Source: Firmicutes bacterium UBA6132
GTDB taxonomy: Bacteria; Bacillota_A; Clostridia; Tissierellales; Sedimentibacteraceae
DNA: 33,478 bases
Assembly (NCBI GenBank): GCA_002435835.1
Contig: DIVM01000303.1
Location: 674-34,151 of the forward strand
Reading direction: 5' to 3'
Under the pieces are notes generated by a model that was given only the letters and a program-made list of their open reading frames with translations, had not been told where the DNA came from and made no database searches. Positions 6,950 through 15,747 of the stretch are shown one piece after another (position 1 is the stretch's first letter; each line of letters opens with the position of its first letter). A program made the position numbers and the translations under genes.

Positions 6950-8251
6950 TTAGATTAAATAAGAATTAATCAAATCATCATCATTAACTAAAGTTTTAAT
7001 TCTATCATAAACAGGAGTAGCTGCTGTTCTCATTGCCTGCCTTGTTTCGTCTGTTAAATCAACTATAATCATTCCATTATCTAAAAGAAATTTTTTTCGT
7101 TCTTCAAAACGTTCATCAGCTTTTTCACGAGCATAATCTTTTGCTATAACAGCGGCTTCTTCTATAACAGATTTTTCAGATTCATTTAAACTGTTGAAAA
7201 TATCATTACTTGTTATAAGAGTAACTAAATGTGGCAAATTGTATGTGTTTATGAGATATTTTTGTAGTTCATAAAATTTAAAAGCAACAATGTTTTCATA
7301 AGGATTTTCTTGTGCAGATATAAATCCACGCTGTAAACCTTCGTAGATTTTATTTGCAGGTAGTGGTACTGTTATTGTACCAAGTGATTTCCAGAAGTTT
7401 TCATGATTTTTATTTAATATTGTTCTAATTTTTATACCTTTAAAATCATCTATATTTTTAATTTCTTCATTTGAAGTCATTTGTCTGAACAATTGGTCGG
7501 CAATACCTAAAAGCTTATATCCTCCTTCATTGTAAATATTTTTAATTTTTTCATTAAATTCCTCATTATCAATTTTGTTTCGTAAATCCTCTATATTGTT
7601 ATAAGTCATTGGAATATCAAATATAGACAATTTTGGCATGAAATTTATCTGTGGAGAAGTATTTTGTACTATAAAGTTGGGTGTGTTATCTTGTTTTATA
7701 GTTCGAAGCATTTGCAGATCATTTCCCATTTTTGCATCTGCAAAGATTTCTATTTTCATTTTTCCACTGCTTAAAGAGTTCACTTCTTCAGCAAATTTTT
7801 CTGTAAACAAAAATGATACAGTATCTGTTGGACTATCCATACCTAATGTAAATGTCATTTCTCTAAAATTTTCTTGGGGAATTTGTAGATCATTTTGATT
7901 TGTTTGTAATATGTCTAATGGTGTTTGATCATTGCCATTTATATACTTTGATGGTATAGGATACATATTAATATTATAATTGGGTTTTGTACAAGTATTA
8001 AATAATATATTATTTATTTGTACTGGATAATAACCATCTGAATCAATCCTTATGTTATATTCATTAAATGCATTTAATGCAAATACACTGATTAATGCAT
8101 TATTTATTGGTGTTCCGTCTACTGAAAAAATATTGAAATCAAAGCCATATGGATTTGAATTAAACCTTTTTGGGTATTTAAAATAATTTAAATTGTTATT
8201 AAAATTATTACAACTATTGCTTTTTAGAAAGTAAAAATCCCAATAATACAA
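6950..8251 (-). CDS. Beta-sandwich module fused to an orphan TRAP (DctP-type) solute-binding domain
   Basis: 433 residues. Residues about 1-35 are Asn/Phe/Tyr-rich. Residues about 36-100 form a carboxypeptidase-regulatory-like module (FNIFSVDGTPINNALISVF, then IDSDGYYPVQINNILF). From about 130 to the end is a DctP-type binding domain: FTLGMDSPTDTVSFLFTEKF, KMKIEIFADAKMGNDLQML, DDFKGIKIRT, and the Arg and helices that normally grip a carboxylate. Odd points: there is no signal peptide, and no DctQ/DctM permease is near. The start is probably TTG 8251, with AAAAGGAAG 8 bases upstream; the GTG at 8260 touches that RBS. Likely a repurposed binding domain on the spore or cell surface. The location is inference. 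Confidence 0.82.
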   Translation of the reverse strand: MYYWDFYFLKSNSCNNFNNNLNYFKYPKRFNSNPYGFDFNIFSVDGTPINNALISVFALNAFNEYNIRIDSDGYYPVQINNILFNTCTKPNYNINMYPIPSKYINGNDQTPLDILQTNQNDLQIPQENFREMTFTLGMDSPTDTVSFLFTEKFAEEVNSLSSGKMKIEIFADAKMGNDLQMLRTIKQDNTPNFIVQNTSPQINFMPKLSIFDIPMTYNNIEDLRNKIDNEEFNEKIKNIYNEGGYKLLGIADQLFRQMTSNEEIKNIDDFKGIKIRTILNKNHENFWKSLGTITVPLPANKIYEGLQRGFISAQENPYENIVAFKFYELQKYLINTYNLPHLVTLITSNDIFNSLNESEKSVIEEAAVIAKDYAREKADERFEERKKFLLDNGMIIVDLTDETRQAMRTAATPVYDRIKTLVNDDDLINSYLI

Positions 8252-8428
8252 TTTTAACACTTCCTTTTGATGTATATTATTATATATAGTACAATATATT
8301 CAAAGTAATAGAATTTGGAATAACAAAATAATAAAATACATTTTCAAATTTTTACCACTTTATAGACAAGCATCCAAATGCTATAATTTCTTTATCATAA
8401 TAAATAAACATATTTGAGGAGAGAAAAT

Positions 8429-9823
8429 ATGAATATAGAGTTATCTCAAAAGAGTTTAATTCATAAAGAAGAAAAGCATTATTTTATTTTTGCACTAATA
8501 GTTAGTATAATCAGCTATATTTTATTAATAGTTTCAGTTGCGGGTATTGGATTTTATGCTTTTTTAACTGCATTATCACTATTTTTAAATAGGTTAATGA
8601 TAGCTCAAATTCGTGTGAATGGAGTAAGATTAAGTTCACAGCAATTTCCCGAGATTTTTGAAAAAGTTATAGAGTTGTGTAGTAAAATGGAGATTAAAAA
8701 AGTACCTGATGTATATGTTATTGAATCTGGTGGAGCTTTAAATGCATTTGCTACAAAATTTTTAAAAAGAAATATGGTGGTTTTGTATTCGGATGTTTTT
8801 GATTTAATTAATTCTGATGGTGATGATGAATTATTATTTATTATAGCTCATGAATTAGCTCATATTAAAAGAAACCATATTACAAAACAATTGTTAATTT
8901 TACCTGCTATGTGGGTTCCACTACTTGGTGAAGCATATTCAAGAGCTTGTGAATATACTTGTGACAGAATAGCTGCAAATTATATACAAAACAAAGAAGC
9001 TGCAATGAACGGTCTTACTATGCTGGCAATAGGTAAGTCATTGTTTAAAAAAGTTAACCGCAGTGAATATTTAGTTCAAGCAAGCAGCGAGAAAGGCTTT
9101 TATGTTTGGATTGCTGAAAAGATTTCAACTCATCCGCCATTGCCGAAAAGAATTAATGAAATACAAAATTATTTTAGTGGTTTAGAAAATCCAATACGAA
9201 AAAACAATTTTAAATGGGCATTAGTAGGAATGATAATTGTTATAATAGCTGTTATAGGTTTTGTAGCAGTAGGGACAAGTTTAGGTAATGTAGATGAAGT
9301 AATGAATTTTGCAAATAGTTATTTAGAAGATATAAATTCTGATGATGATAGTTTATTAATGACAAATGCAGTTTTAGAAAATGATATAAATAAAGTTCAG
9401 GAATTATTAGACTCTGGCATAAACCCTGATATTCAAGATTTTGATGGCTGGACACCTTTAATGTGGGCAGCTCAGGATAATAATGTAACTATGATTAATT
9501 TGTTAATAGAAGCAGGAGCTGATCCAAATTTACAAGATTATTATGAAGAAACAGCTTTAATTCAAGCAGTTTACCAAGACAATGTGGAAGCTATAAATGC
9601 TTTAATAACATTAGGTGCTGATCCTAATATGACTGATTCAACAGGATATACACCATTGATGTTAGCATCATCATATGGCACTATAGAATCTGCAAAAGCA
9701 TTATTACAATCAGGAGCAGATCCAAACATAGAAGATTCAAATAATTACACTGCATTTTTATATGCAAAAAAGTCAAGCTATAATGAAATTGCAGATTTAA
9801 TTAAAGGATATTCTAAAAATTAA
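8429..9823 (+). CDS. M48-family zinc metalloprotease with C-terminal ankyrin repeats
   Basis: 464 residues from ATG 8429 (GAGGAGAG upstream). A long hydrophobic N-terminus (18-56) is probably a membrane hairpin, as in HtpX. The catalytic domain has the zinc motif HELAH (141-145) and a third ligand, Glu175, in SRACEYTCDR. A further span lies at about 263-286. It is followed by an acidic linker and four to five ankyrin repeats (about 308-462) with DGWTPLMWAAQ, GADPNLQD, GADPNMTD and GADPNIED signatures. Membrane M48 proteases clear misfolded membrane proteins, and the ankyrin tail may supply substrates or partners. If the first hydrophobic stretch spans twice, the ankyrins would be outside the cell; if once, inside. 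Confidence 0.9.
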   Translation: MNIELSQKSLIHKEEKHYFIFALIVSIISYILLIVSVAGIGFYAFLTALSLFLNRLMIAQIRVNGVRLSSQQFPEIFEKVIELCSKMEIKKVPDVYVIESGGALNAFATKFLKRNMVVLYSDVFDLINSDGDDELLFIIAHELAHIKRNHITKQLLILPAMWVPLLGEAYSRACEYTCDRIAANYIQNKEAAMNGLTMLAIGKSLFKKVNRSEYLVQASSEKGFYVWIAEKISTHPPLPKRINEIQNYFSGLENPIRKNNFKWALVGMIIVIIAVIGFVAVGTSLGNVDEVMNFANSYLEDINSDDDSLLMTNAVLENDINKVQELLDSGINPDIQDFDGWTPLMWAAQDNNVTMINLLIEAGADPNLQDYYEETALIQAVYQDNVEAINALITLGADPNMTDSTGYTPLMLASSYGTIESAKALLQSGADPNIEDSNNYTAFLYAKKSSYNEIADLIKGYSKN

Positions 9824-10069
9824 TTTTAAAAAATTCAATACCATTTGCATTATAGCGCTATATAGTATTGAGCAATAAAATAAAGAATAGTGAAAATAAA
9901 TGAATAAATATTAAAAATCAAATCCATCAAGTTATGTCTAAATACGTTAAAAGGCAGATTATTTTGAAAAACTTTTGTATAAAAGTATAATTTAAGCTTA
10001 AATATCAACAAAATACGATGTGTTTGAAAAGATACGTATATTTATTAGTTTTGTGAATAAAAATAAATT
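9824..10069. other. Gene-free AT-rich stretch
   Basis: No reading frame, RNA gene or clear promoter is seen here. A small dyad at 9855-9862 (ATAGCGCTAT) is visible. The stretch ends at the terminator at 10070. Beyond that terminator, 10120-10242 is an AT-rich leader to the L,D-transpeptidase, and no promoter can be called with confidence. Confidence 0.5.
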
Positions 10070-10119
10070 AAGGATGTTTAGCTGCTTTAAAGGCAGCTAA
10101 ACATCCTTTTGTTTTTTAT
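10070..10119 (+). terminator. Strong terminator, 16-bp stem
   Basis: Perfect 16-bp stem (10070-10085 with 10093-10108; AAGGATGTTTAGCTGC paired with its complement), 7-base loop, then TTGTTTTTTATT. It lies 246 bases after the protease gene. Confidence 0.92.
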
Positions 10120-10242
10120 TGCACCATACGAAGAATTATTTTGTTAAATAAATTTAATTATTTGAGTATGTTAGTTTTATAATTAAGAATATAAACATAT
10201 TATAAATAGGTATAAGTTTATTTAATTGATGAAAGGTATAAT

Positions 10243-11637
10243 ATGAAGGGAATTAATATAAAAAATATCTTTAAAATTAAAGTTAAAAGAAGTATGATGA
10301 TTTTAATAACTTCAATAGTTCTAATATATTTACTTGTTTCATTATACTTTATTAATCACTTTTTTTTTAATACTGTAATAAATGGAGTTGATCTTTCATT
10401 AAAAGCTCATTCTGATTCAGATGATATATTTAAAGGTTATATTAATGAATATGAGTTACATTTAATTGAAAGAAATGGTGAAACAGAAAAAATAACTGCA
10501 AAAGATATAGAAATGTTATACAATAAAAAAAATAGTATTTATAAAATTTATAATATTCAAATTTCATTTAAATGGATTTATTCTTTTTTTAATGATCAAA
10601 AATATTATGTAAAAGATTTGTTTATTTATAATAATAATAAATTGAACAATAAAATTAATGTTTTAAATTGTTTAAACAAAGAAATTATAGAACCTAAAGA
10701 CGTAAGTTTCAAGTATTTAAACGGTTCATATAAAATTATTAAAGAAGTAAATGGCAATAAAATAAATAAAGATAAATTAATTGAAATGATTAAAATGTCT
10801 ATATTACAAGGTGAAACATATTTAGATTTAAATAAAAATGATTGTTATTATAATCCAAGATACACTATTATTTCAGACAAAACTATTGAAACTATGAATT
10901 TACTAAATAAATATGTAAAAGCAAAAATTACATATATATTTGGAAGTGAAAATGAAATTTTGGATGGAAATATAACAAATGAATGGTTCAGTGTTAATGA
11001 AAATTTAGATGTAATAATTAATGAAACAAATGTTATAGGATATGTCAGGTCATTGGGCAAAAAATATGATACGGTTGGAACAGCAAGAAATTTTAAAACA
11101 TCCACAAATAAAATCGTGGAAGTTACGGGTGGACTTTATGGATGGAAAATTAACGCAACTGATGAATCAAAAGCATTGCTTGAAAATATAAAACGCGGTG
11201 AAATAATCGAAAAAGAACCTATATATATACAAAAAGCTATTTCACGAGATAAAGATGAAATAGGCAATACTTATGTAGAAATTAATATTACAAAACAACA
11301 TTTATGGTTTTATAAAAATGGAAAACTCATAACTCAAGGAAATATAGTAACTGGAAATCCAAATAAAGGAAATTCTACAAAACTTGGTATCTATATGCTT
11401 AATTATAAACAAAAATGGGTTACTTTAATAGGAGAAGATTATGAAGCTAAAGTCAATTATTGGATGCCATTTTACGGAAATATAGGGATTCATGATGCAA
11501 GTTGGAGATATTCTTTTGGAAAAGAAATATATAAGAGAAATGGAACTCATGGATGTGTAAATGTTCCACTATATTTAGCTAAAATAATTTTTGAAAATAT
11601 AGAAGAAGGAATACCTATAATAGTTTATGAAGAATAG
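10243..11637 (+). CDS. L,D-transpeptidase (YkuD domain) with peptidoglycan-binding-like N-terminal region
   Basis: 464 residues. One membrane anchor at about 18-45 puts the rest outside the cell. The middle (about 50-330) resembles the PG_binding_4 repeats that precede YkuD in clostridial proteins. The YkuD domain (about 345-464) begins EINITKQHLWFYKNGKLITQG and carries the active site GIHDAS...GTHGCVNVP with nucleophile Cys438. The usual SHGC is THGC here, a mild change. It forms or remodels 3-3 peptide cross-links in peptidoglycan and is normally beta-lactam tolerant. It is transcribed alone and is convergent with the next gene. Confidence 0.93.
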   Translation: MKGINIKNIFKIKVKRSMMILITSIVLIYLLVSLYFINHFFFNTVINGVDLSLKAHSDSDDIFKGYINEYELHLIERNGETEKITAKDIEMLYNKKNSIYKIYNIQISFKWIYSFFNDQKYYVKDLFIYNNNKLNNKINVLNCLNKEIIEPKDVSFKYLNGSYKIIKEVNGNKINKDKLIEMIKMSILQGETYLDLNKNDCYYNPRYTIISDKTIETMNLLNKYVKAKITYIFGSENEILDGNITNEWFSVNENLDVIINETNVIGYVRSLGKKYDTVGTARNFKTSTNKIVEVTGGLYGWKINATDESKALLENIKRGEIIEKEPIYIQKAISRDKDEIGNTYVEINITKQHLWFYKNGKLITQGNIVTGNPNKGNSTKLGIYMLNYKQKWVTLIGEDYEAKVNYWMPFYGNIGIHDASWRYSFGKEIYKRNGTHGCVNVPLYLAKIIFENIEEGIPIIVYEE

Positions 11638-11663
11638 AATGTAGCTAATTAAATTAATTATAA

Positions 11664-11717
11664 AAAAACGGGGTTGTTTTCTTTCTTAAGAAAGTTAAAC
11701 TTCCTCGTTTCTTTTTT
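11664..11717. terminator. Terminator between convergent genes
   Basis: ACGGGG (11668-11673) pairs with CCTCGT (11703-11708). The inner perfect palindrome CTTTCTTAAGAAAG (11681-11694) stacks inside. A7 lies on the left flank and a T-rich run on the right, so it can act in both directions. Confidence 0.65.
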
Positions 11718-12209
11718 TTAACGTTGGTGTATTTGTTCTATTGTTGGTTGAACCAAAATTTCAAATTGATTCACTCCTGTAGTTATATGGTTTAGATATA
11801 CATGAAATGTACTGGTTATATTAGGATAAACTTGAGCTCCAAATATATAAGCATCATAATATTCATCAGAATCTACAGATATAGCATAGCTATCTTTTGA
11901 TGTTAATTCATTTATAACAGGTAATTCTACATTAGTCACCTTGCCATTTGCATCAGTTCTACGTGTATAGATAATCAATCCCTGTGCTCTTTCTTGATAT
12001 TGACCTGTAATTGTAATTTTAGAAATTTGTATTAATGCACAACTTATTGGCTCTTGAGTTTTACTATCAAATACAATTACTTCTATAAAACCTTTTTCAG
12101 AGGAAGGCGCAGTAGGAGTAGGAGTATTAAAAGCAAAAGGCTCATTATTTATTGATACTTTTCTAAAAAGTAAATTTTCTACTTTATATGGCTTTCTTGG
12201 ATATATCAA
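11718..12209 (-). CDS. Carboxypeptidase-regulatory-like (beta-sandwich) protein
   Basis: 163 residues from TTG 12209. AGAAAGGA lies 8 bases before that TTG, whereas the ATG at 12218 directly abuts it. An N-terminal segment of about 45 residues (IYPRKPYKVENLLFRK, then a Pro/Thr linker) leads into one domain: GFIEVIVFDSKTQEPISCAL, TDANGKVTNVELPV, YAISVDSDEYYDAYIFGAQV, YPNITSTFHVYL. The pattern of a strand, 'P-I-x-x-A', then 'D-x-x-G' and a D-(x)-Y-Y turn is that of carboxypeptidase-regulatory/transthyretin-like modules, which clostridia often carry in spore coat or cortex proteins. It has no signal peptide. Related by eye to the modules at 6553 and 6950. Confidence 0.8.
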   Translation of the reverse strand: MIYPRKPYKVENLLFRKVSINNEPFAFNTPTPTAPSSEKGFIEVIVFDSKTQEPISCALIQISKITITGQYQERAQGLIIYTRRTDANGKVTNVELPVINELTSKDSYAISVDSDEYYDAYIFGAQVYPNITSTFHVYLNHITTGVNQFEILVQPTIEQIHQR

Positions 12210-12340
12210 TTCAAACATCCTTTCTTAATATTTAAATGATCCTTATATATAATATGCAAATAAAAAAAATTGTACATTGTGATAGATGTATTGATTTTTA
12301 ATTTACTATACAAAAATATTTATGTTAAGTATATAACAGA

Positions 12341-12421
12341 TACATGATCCAAGTTATATGGCAATAAGATTGCAAGATTAGAGAATTGATGGTATATTTA
12401 ATTTAACTTGGAATACATGTA
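12341..12421 (+). promoter_or_regulatory. Possible structured leader upstream of the nitroreductase
   Basis: TACATGATCCAAGTT (12341-12355) is an imperfect inverted repeat of AACTTGGAATACATGTA (12405-12421). Between them lies a small hairpin, GCAAT/ATTGC (12361-12373). It ends about 40 bases before the gene. It matches no riboswitch class I know, and AT-rich chance pairing is possible. Confidence 0.35.
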
Positions 12422-12462
12422 ACATTATAATTTATAATTTATTATTTAGGAGGAATTCAAAT

Positions 12463-13287
12463 ATGTTTACCATAAATACTACAAAATGCATTGGATGCGG
12501 TCTATGTGTGAAGGATTGTTTTCAAAAGGACATAGAAATTATTGAAAATAAAGCTTATATTAACAATGAATTATGTATTAAATGTGGACATTGTATAGCT
12601 ATTTGCCCTGAAAATGCGGTTTTTACAGATGAATATAATATGATGGATGTTCAAGAGTACAGTAAAAATAATTTTGAAATAAGTGAAGACAATTTGCTTA
12701 ATTTCATCAAATTCAGAAGATCTACAAGGCAGTTCAAAAACAAGGATGTCAGCGAACAAATGATTATGAAAATTTTAGAAGCTGGCAGATTTACACAAAC
12801 TGGAAGTAACCTTCAGGAAGTTTCTTATATAGTTGTAAAAGATGATCTACATAAACTTAAAGAACTTGCTCTTAAAAGTTTGAAAACAACGGGCGAGTAT
12901 ATTTTGGGTGATGAAAATATTAAGGATGCTTTAATTAAGAGGTATGCGAATTTATGGATTAAAATGTATGATCAATATGAAGAAGATCCTAAAAAGAATG
13001 ACAGACTATTTTTTAATGCACCTGTAGTGATTATAGTAACAGCCAATTCGGACGTAAATGGAGCACTTGCTTCTTCTAATATGGAACTTATGACTAATGC
13101 CATGGGCCTTGGAACATTCTTTAGTGGCTTTCTTGTGAGAGCAGCAGCCAATGGTAATAAGGAAATTTCTGATTTTCTTGGAGTTAAAGAAGGTCATAAA
13201 ATTGCTACCTGCATGGTGATAGGTTATCCTGAAGTGAAATATTATAGGACTGTTCCGAGAAAAAAAGCAGATATAATTTGGAAATAG
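12463..13287 (+). CDS. Ferredoxin-nitroreductase fusion (FMN oxidoreductase)
   Basis: 274 residues. The N-terminus (1-60) holds two 4Fe-4S motifs, CIGCGLCVKDC and CIKCGHCIAIC. The rest is a nitroreductase domain opening with FIKFRRSTRQFKNKDV (FMN phosphate contacts) and containing GRFTQTGSNLQEV and NAMGLGTFFSGF. Such proteins pass electrons from ferredoxin-type clusters to FMN and are common in anaerobes; physiological substrates are mostly unknown. AGGAGG lies 9 bases upstream of the ATG. Single-gene unit with its own terminator. Confidence 0.94.
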   Translation: MFTINTTKCIGCGLCVKDCFQKDIEIIENKAYINNELCIKCGHCIAICPENAVFTDEYNMMDVQEYSKNNFEISEDNLLNFIKFRRSTRQFKNKDVSEQMIMKILEAGRFTQTGSNLQEVSYIVVKDDLHKLKELALKSLKTTGEYILGDENIKDALIKRYANLWIKMYDQYEEDPKKNDRLFFNAPVVIIVTANSDVNGALASSNMELMTNAMGLGTFFSGFLVRAAANGNKEISDFLGVKEGHKIATCMVIGYPEVKYYRTVPRKKADIIWK

Positions 13288-13305
13288 TATAACAGTTGTA
13301 GTTAA

Positions 13306-13362
13306 AATAAGTAGGGACGTACTATAAATAATTATCACATTATAGTACGTCCCATTATTTTA
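13306..13362. terminator. Bidirectional terminator between nitroreductase and folC
   Basis: 13-bp perfect stem GGGACGTACTATA (13314-13326) with its complement (13341-13353). It is extended by AAAATAA and TTATTTT on the two sides, giving A- and T-tracts for both directions. Confidence 0.9.
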
Positions 13363-13367
13363 ATTAT

Positions 13368-14690
13368 TTAAACTAAATCAAAAAACTCAGATTTCCTTAA
13401 AATAGTTCTAACTCCACCTATCATATAAAGTGAACCTACAAATGCAACTACTTCATCTTTGTTTATAGTTTTTAAAACATGAATTATTTCATTTGTATCA
13501 CTTAATGGAGTTACTTTTATATTTGAATGTTTTTTAATTAATTCTGCCATTTCCACAGCTTTCATGGCTCTTGGGTTGTCTGGTGTCAAAGTATAGATTT
13601 CTTTACTTAAAGAAGTTAAATAATCAATTACGTCTTCTGGATTTTTATCCTCTAACATTCCGTAAAACAATATTATTTTTTTATCTTTAAAATATTTATT
13701 TATAGCTTTTGAAAAATATTCTATTCCGTTTACGTTGTGACCGCCATCGAGGATGATTAATGGTTTTTGATTAACTATTTCAAATCTTCCTTGGAAACGA
13801 CAGCTTAAAAATCCTTCTTTAATGGAACCTTCTGTTATGTTGTAGCCTAAATTTTTAAGTATTTCAAGTACTCTTAAAACAGTTAGACTATTTAATATCT
13901 GATGTTCTCCTAATAAATTTATTTTAGCATCATTTTCATCCTTTAAATTAAAAATATCTGTTTTTAAATATTTAAATATTTGACCGTTTAAATCTGAACT
14001 TATTAACTCATAATCAGAAGCATTTACTTCATGAATTCTTGTATCTCTTTCAAATGCAATTTGCTTTATAACATTTTTTATTTCATCTGATTGAGGATAT
14101 ATTACAACATTTGAATTTGTTTTTATAATTCCTGCTTTTTCAAATGCAATTTTCTCAAGAGTATCTCCAAGATATTGCATGTGGTCATAGCTTATGGATG
14201 TTATAACTGAAATTAACGTGTTTTTAACAACATTAGTTGCATCAAACCTTCCCCCTAAACCAACTTCAAGAATTAAGAAATCTATTTTTTGTTCTTCAAA
14301 ATATTTAAATCCTAAAGCTGTTACGACTTCAAATTCAGTTGGATGGTTGTAGCCTTCTTTTATCATTATTTCTATTTTTTCTTTAATTAAGCTTGTAATT
14401 CTTGACAGTGATTCTTTGTCTATATGTGTTTTATTTATTTGTATTCTTTCAGTAAATTCTTCTAAATATGGGCTGATGAATAATCCTGTTTTATAGCCGG
14501 ACGCCATTAAAACATCATGTATTAAATTACTTGTGGAACCTTTTCCATTTGTTCCTGCAACATGTATGATTTTAAAGCTATCTTGAGGATTTCCAAGAAG
14601 TTCTGTTAACCTTTTTATATTATCAAGTCCAAGTTTTGAACCAAATTTATATGTAGAATGTATAAAATTTATTGCTTCATTATAATTCAT
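13368..14690 (-). CDS. folC: Folylpolyglutamate synthase / dihydrofolate synthase
   Basis: 440 residues. It adds glutamate to folates (and to dihydropteroate in bifunctional members) using ATP. The Mur-ligase-type P-loop is AGTNGKGST (45-53). ISYDHMQYLGDTLEKIAFEKAGIIK and the C-terminal domain motif LDGGHNVNGIEYF are classical. Full length. It stands alone on the minus strand, divergent from the MerR gene. Confidence 0.95.
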   Translation of the reverse strand: MNYNEAINFIHSTYKFGSKLGLDNIKRLTELLGNPQDSFKIIHVAGTNGKGSTSNLIHDVLMASGYKTGLFISPYLEEFTERIQINKTHIDKESLSRITSLIKEKIEIMIKEGYNHPTEFEVVTALGFKYFEEQKIDFLILEVGLGGRFDATNVVKNTLISVITSISYDHMQYLGDTLEKIAFEKAGIIKTNSNVVIYPQSDEIKNVIKQIAFERDTRIHEVNASDYELISSDLNGQIFKYLKTDIFNLKDENDAKINLLGEHQILNSLTVLRVLEILKNLGYNITEGSIKEGFLSCRFQGRFEIVNQKPLIILDGGHNVNGIEYFSKAINKYFKDKKIILFYGMLEDKNPEDVIDYLTSLSKEIYTLTPDNPRAMKAVEMAELIKKHSNIKVTPLSDTNEIIHVLKTINKDEVVAFVGSLYMIGGVRTILRKSEFFDLV

Positions 14691-14896
14691 TTTGCAACCT
14701 CGCCATTTTTATAATAATTGTTTTTACAATAATATTAATATTAGTACATATATAGATTATTTTCAATTGTTTTTTATTAAATACGCAAAATAAAGTTGTA
14801 AAAATATACAGCTTATGATAAAATTTTTATTTGATTGATAAGTTAAAATTAATGATGTATAATAAACTCTGAATATTCATGTTTGAAAGGATGCAT

Positions 14897-15712
14897 ATGA
14901 AAAATTATTACAAAATAAATGAAATTTCCAATCTTTATAATATTGGCAAAGATTCTTTGAGATACTATGAAGAAATAGGAATTTTAAAACCAGAAAGAGA
15001 TTCTAATGGTTATAGATTATACAGTATACAGGATATTTGGAAATTAAATATAATAAAAGATTTAAGAAATTTAAATTTCCCTATGGATATAATAAGAGAT
15101 TATTTAGATGATAAAACAGTCGAAAATACTTTAGATATTTTAAATGAAGAAATTGATATTATAGATAAAAAACTTGAACAATTAAAAGTTCAAAAAAATA
15201 CTATAAGTGCTCGTATTAAATCACTTACTGAAGATGCAGAAGTAGAAAATCTTGATACAATTAAAATTATTGAAATAGAAAAAAGAAAAGTAATCATGTT
15301 AAATGACACATTTTCTCGTGATGATGAAGCGGACTTTTTAATTAAAAAGCTTCATAAAAAACATGAGGATAAATTATATCTTTTAGGCAATAATTATTTG
15401 GGCGTTACAATGGACTTAAATAAAATAGAACAGGGAATTTATAATGCATATAACTCAGTGTTTTTTATTTTAGATAAAGATGATAGAAGTTATGATAAAA
15501 TTATTCCTGAGGGAAAATATATATCTTTGTCATATAAAGGAAGCTATGAAAAAACAAGTCATTTCATACCATATATGATGCATTATGCAAAAAATAATAA
15601 TTTAAGAGTAATATCCGATCCTTTAGAACTTTATAAAATAGATGTTCATGAAACAAGTAAAATTGAAGAGTTTTTAACAGAACTTCAAATGCATGTTGAA
15701 GACTTGAAATAA
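14897..15712 (+). CDS. MerR-family transcriptional regulator with effector-binding C-terminus
   Basis: 271 residues from ATG 14897. GAAAGG sits 6 bases upstream, so the earlier in-frame ATGs at 14879 and 14891 lie before or against the RBS. An N-terminal winged helix (YYKINEISNLYNIGKDSLRYYEEIGILKPERD, followed by NGYRLYSIQDI) is followed by a coiled coil (about 75-118). The C-terminal half resembles GyrI-like effector pockets of multidrug-type MerR regulators (about 130-268). No efflux pump lies next to it and its target is not visible. The gap to the radical SAM gene is 35 bases, so read-through is possible. Confidence 0.85.
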   Translation: MKNYYKINEISNLYNIGKDSLRYYEEIGILKPERDSNGYRLYSIQDIWKLNIIKDLRNLNFPMDIIRDYLDDKTVENTLDILNEEIDIIDKKLEQLKVQKNTISARIKSLTEDAEVENLDTIKIIEIEKRKVIMLNDTFSRDDEADFLIKKLHKKHEDKLYLLGNNYLGVTMDLNKIEQGIYNAYNSVFFILDKDDRSYDKIIPEGKYISLSYKGSYEKTSHFIPYMMHYAKNNNLRVISDPLELYKIDVHETSKIEEFLTELQMHVEDLK

Positions 15713-15747
15713 CTTAATAGCATAGGATTATTAGAATAGGAGAATTT

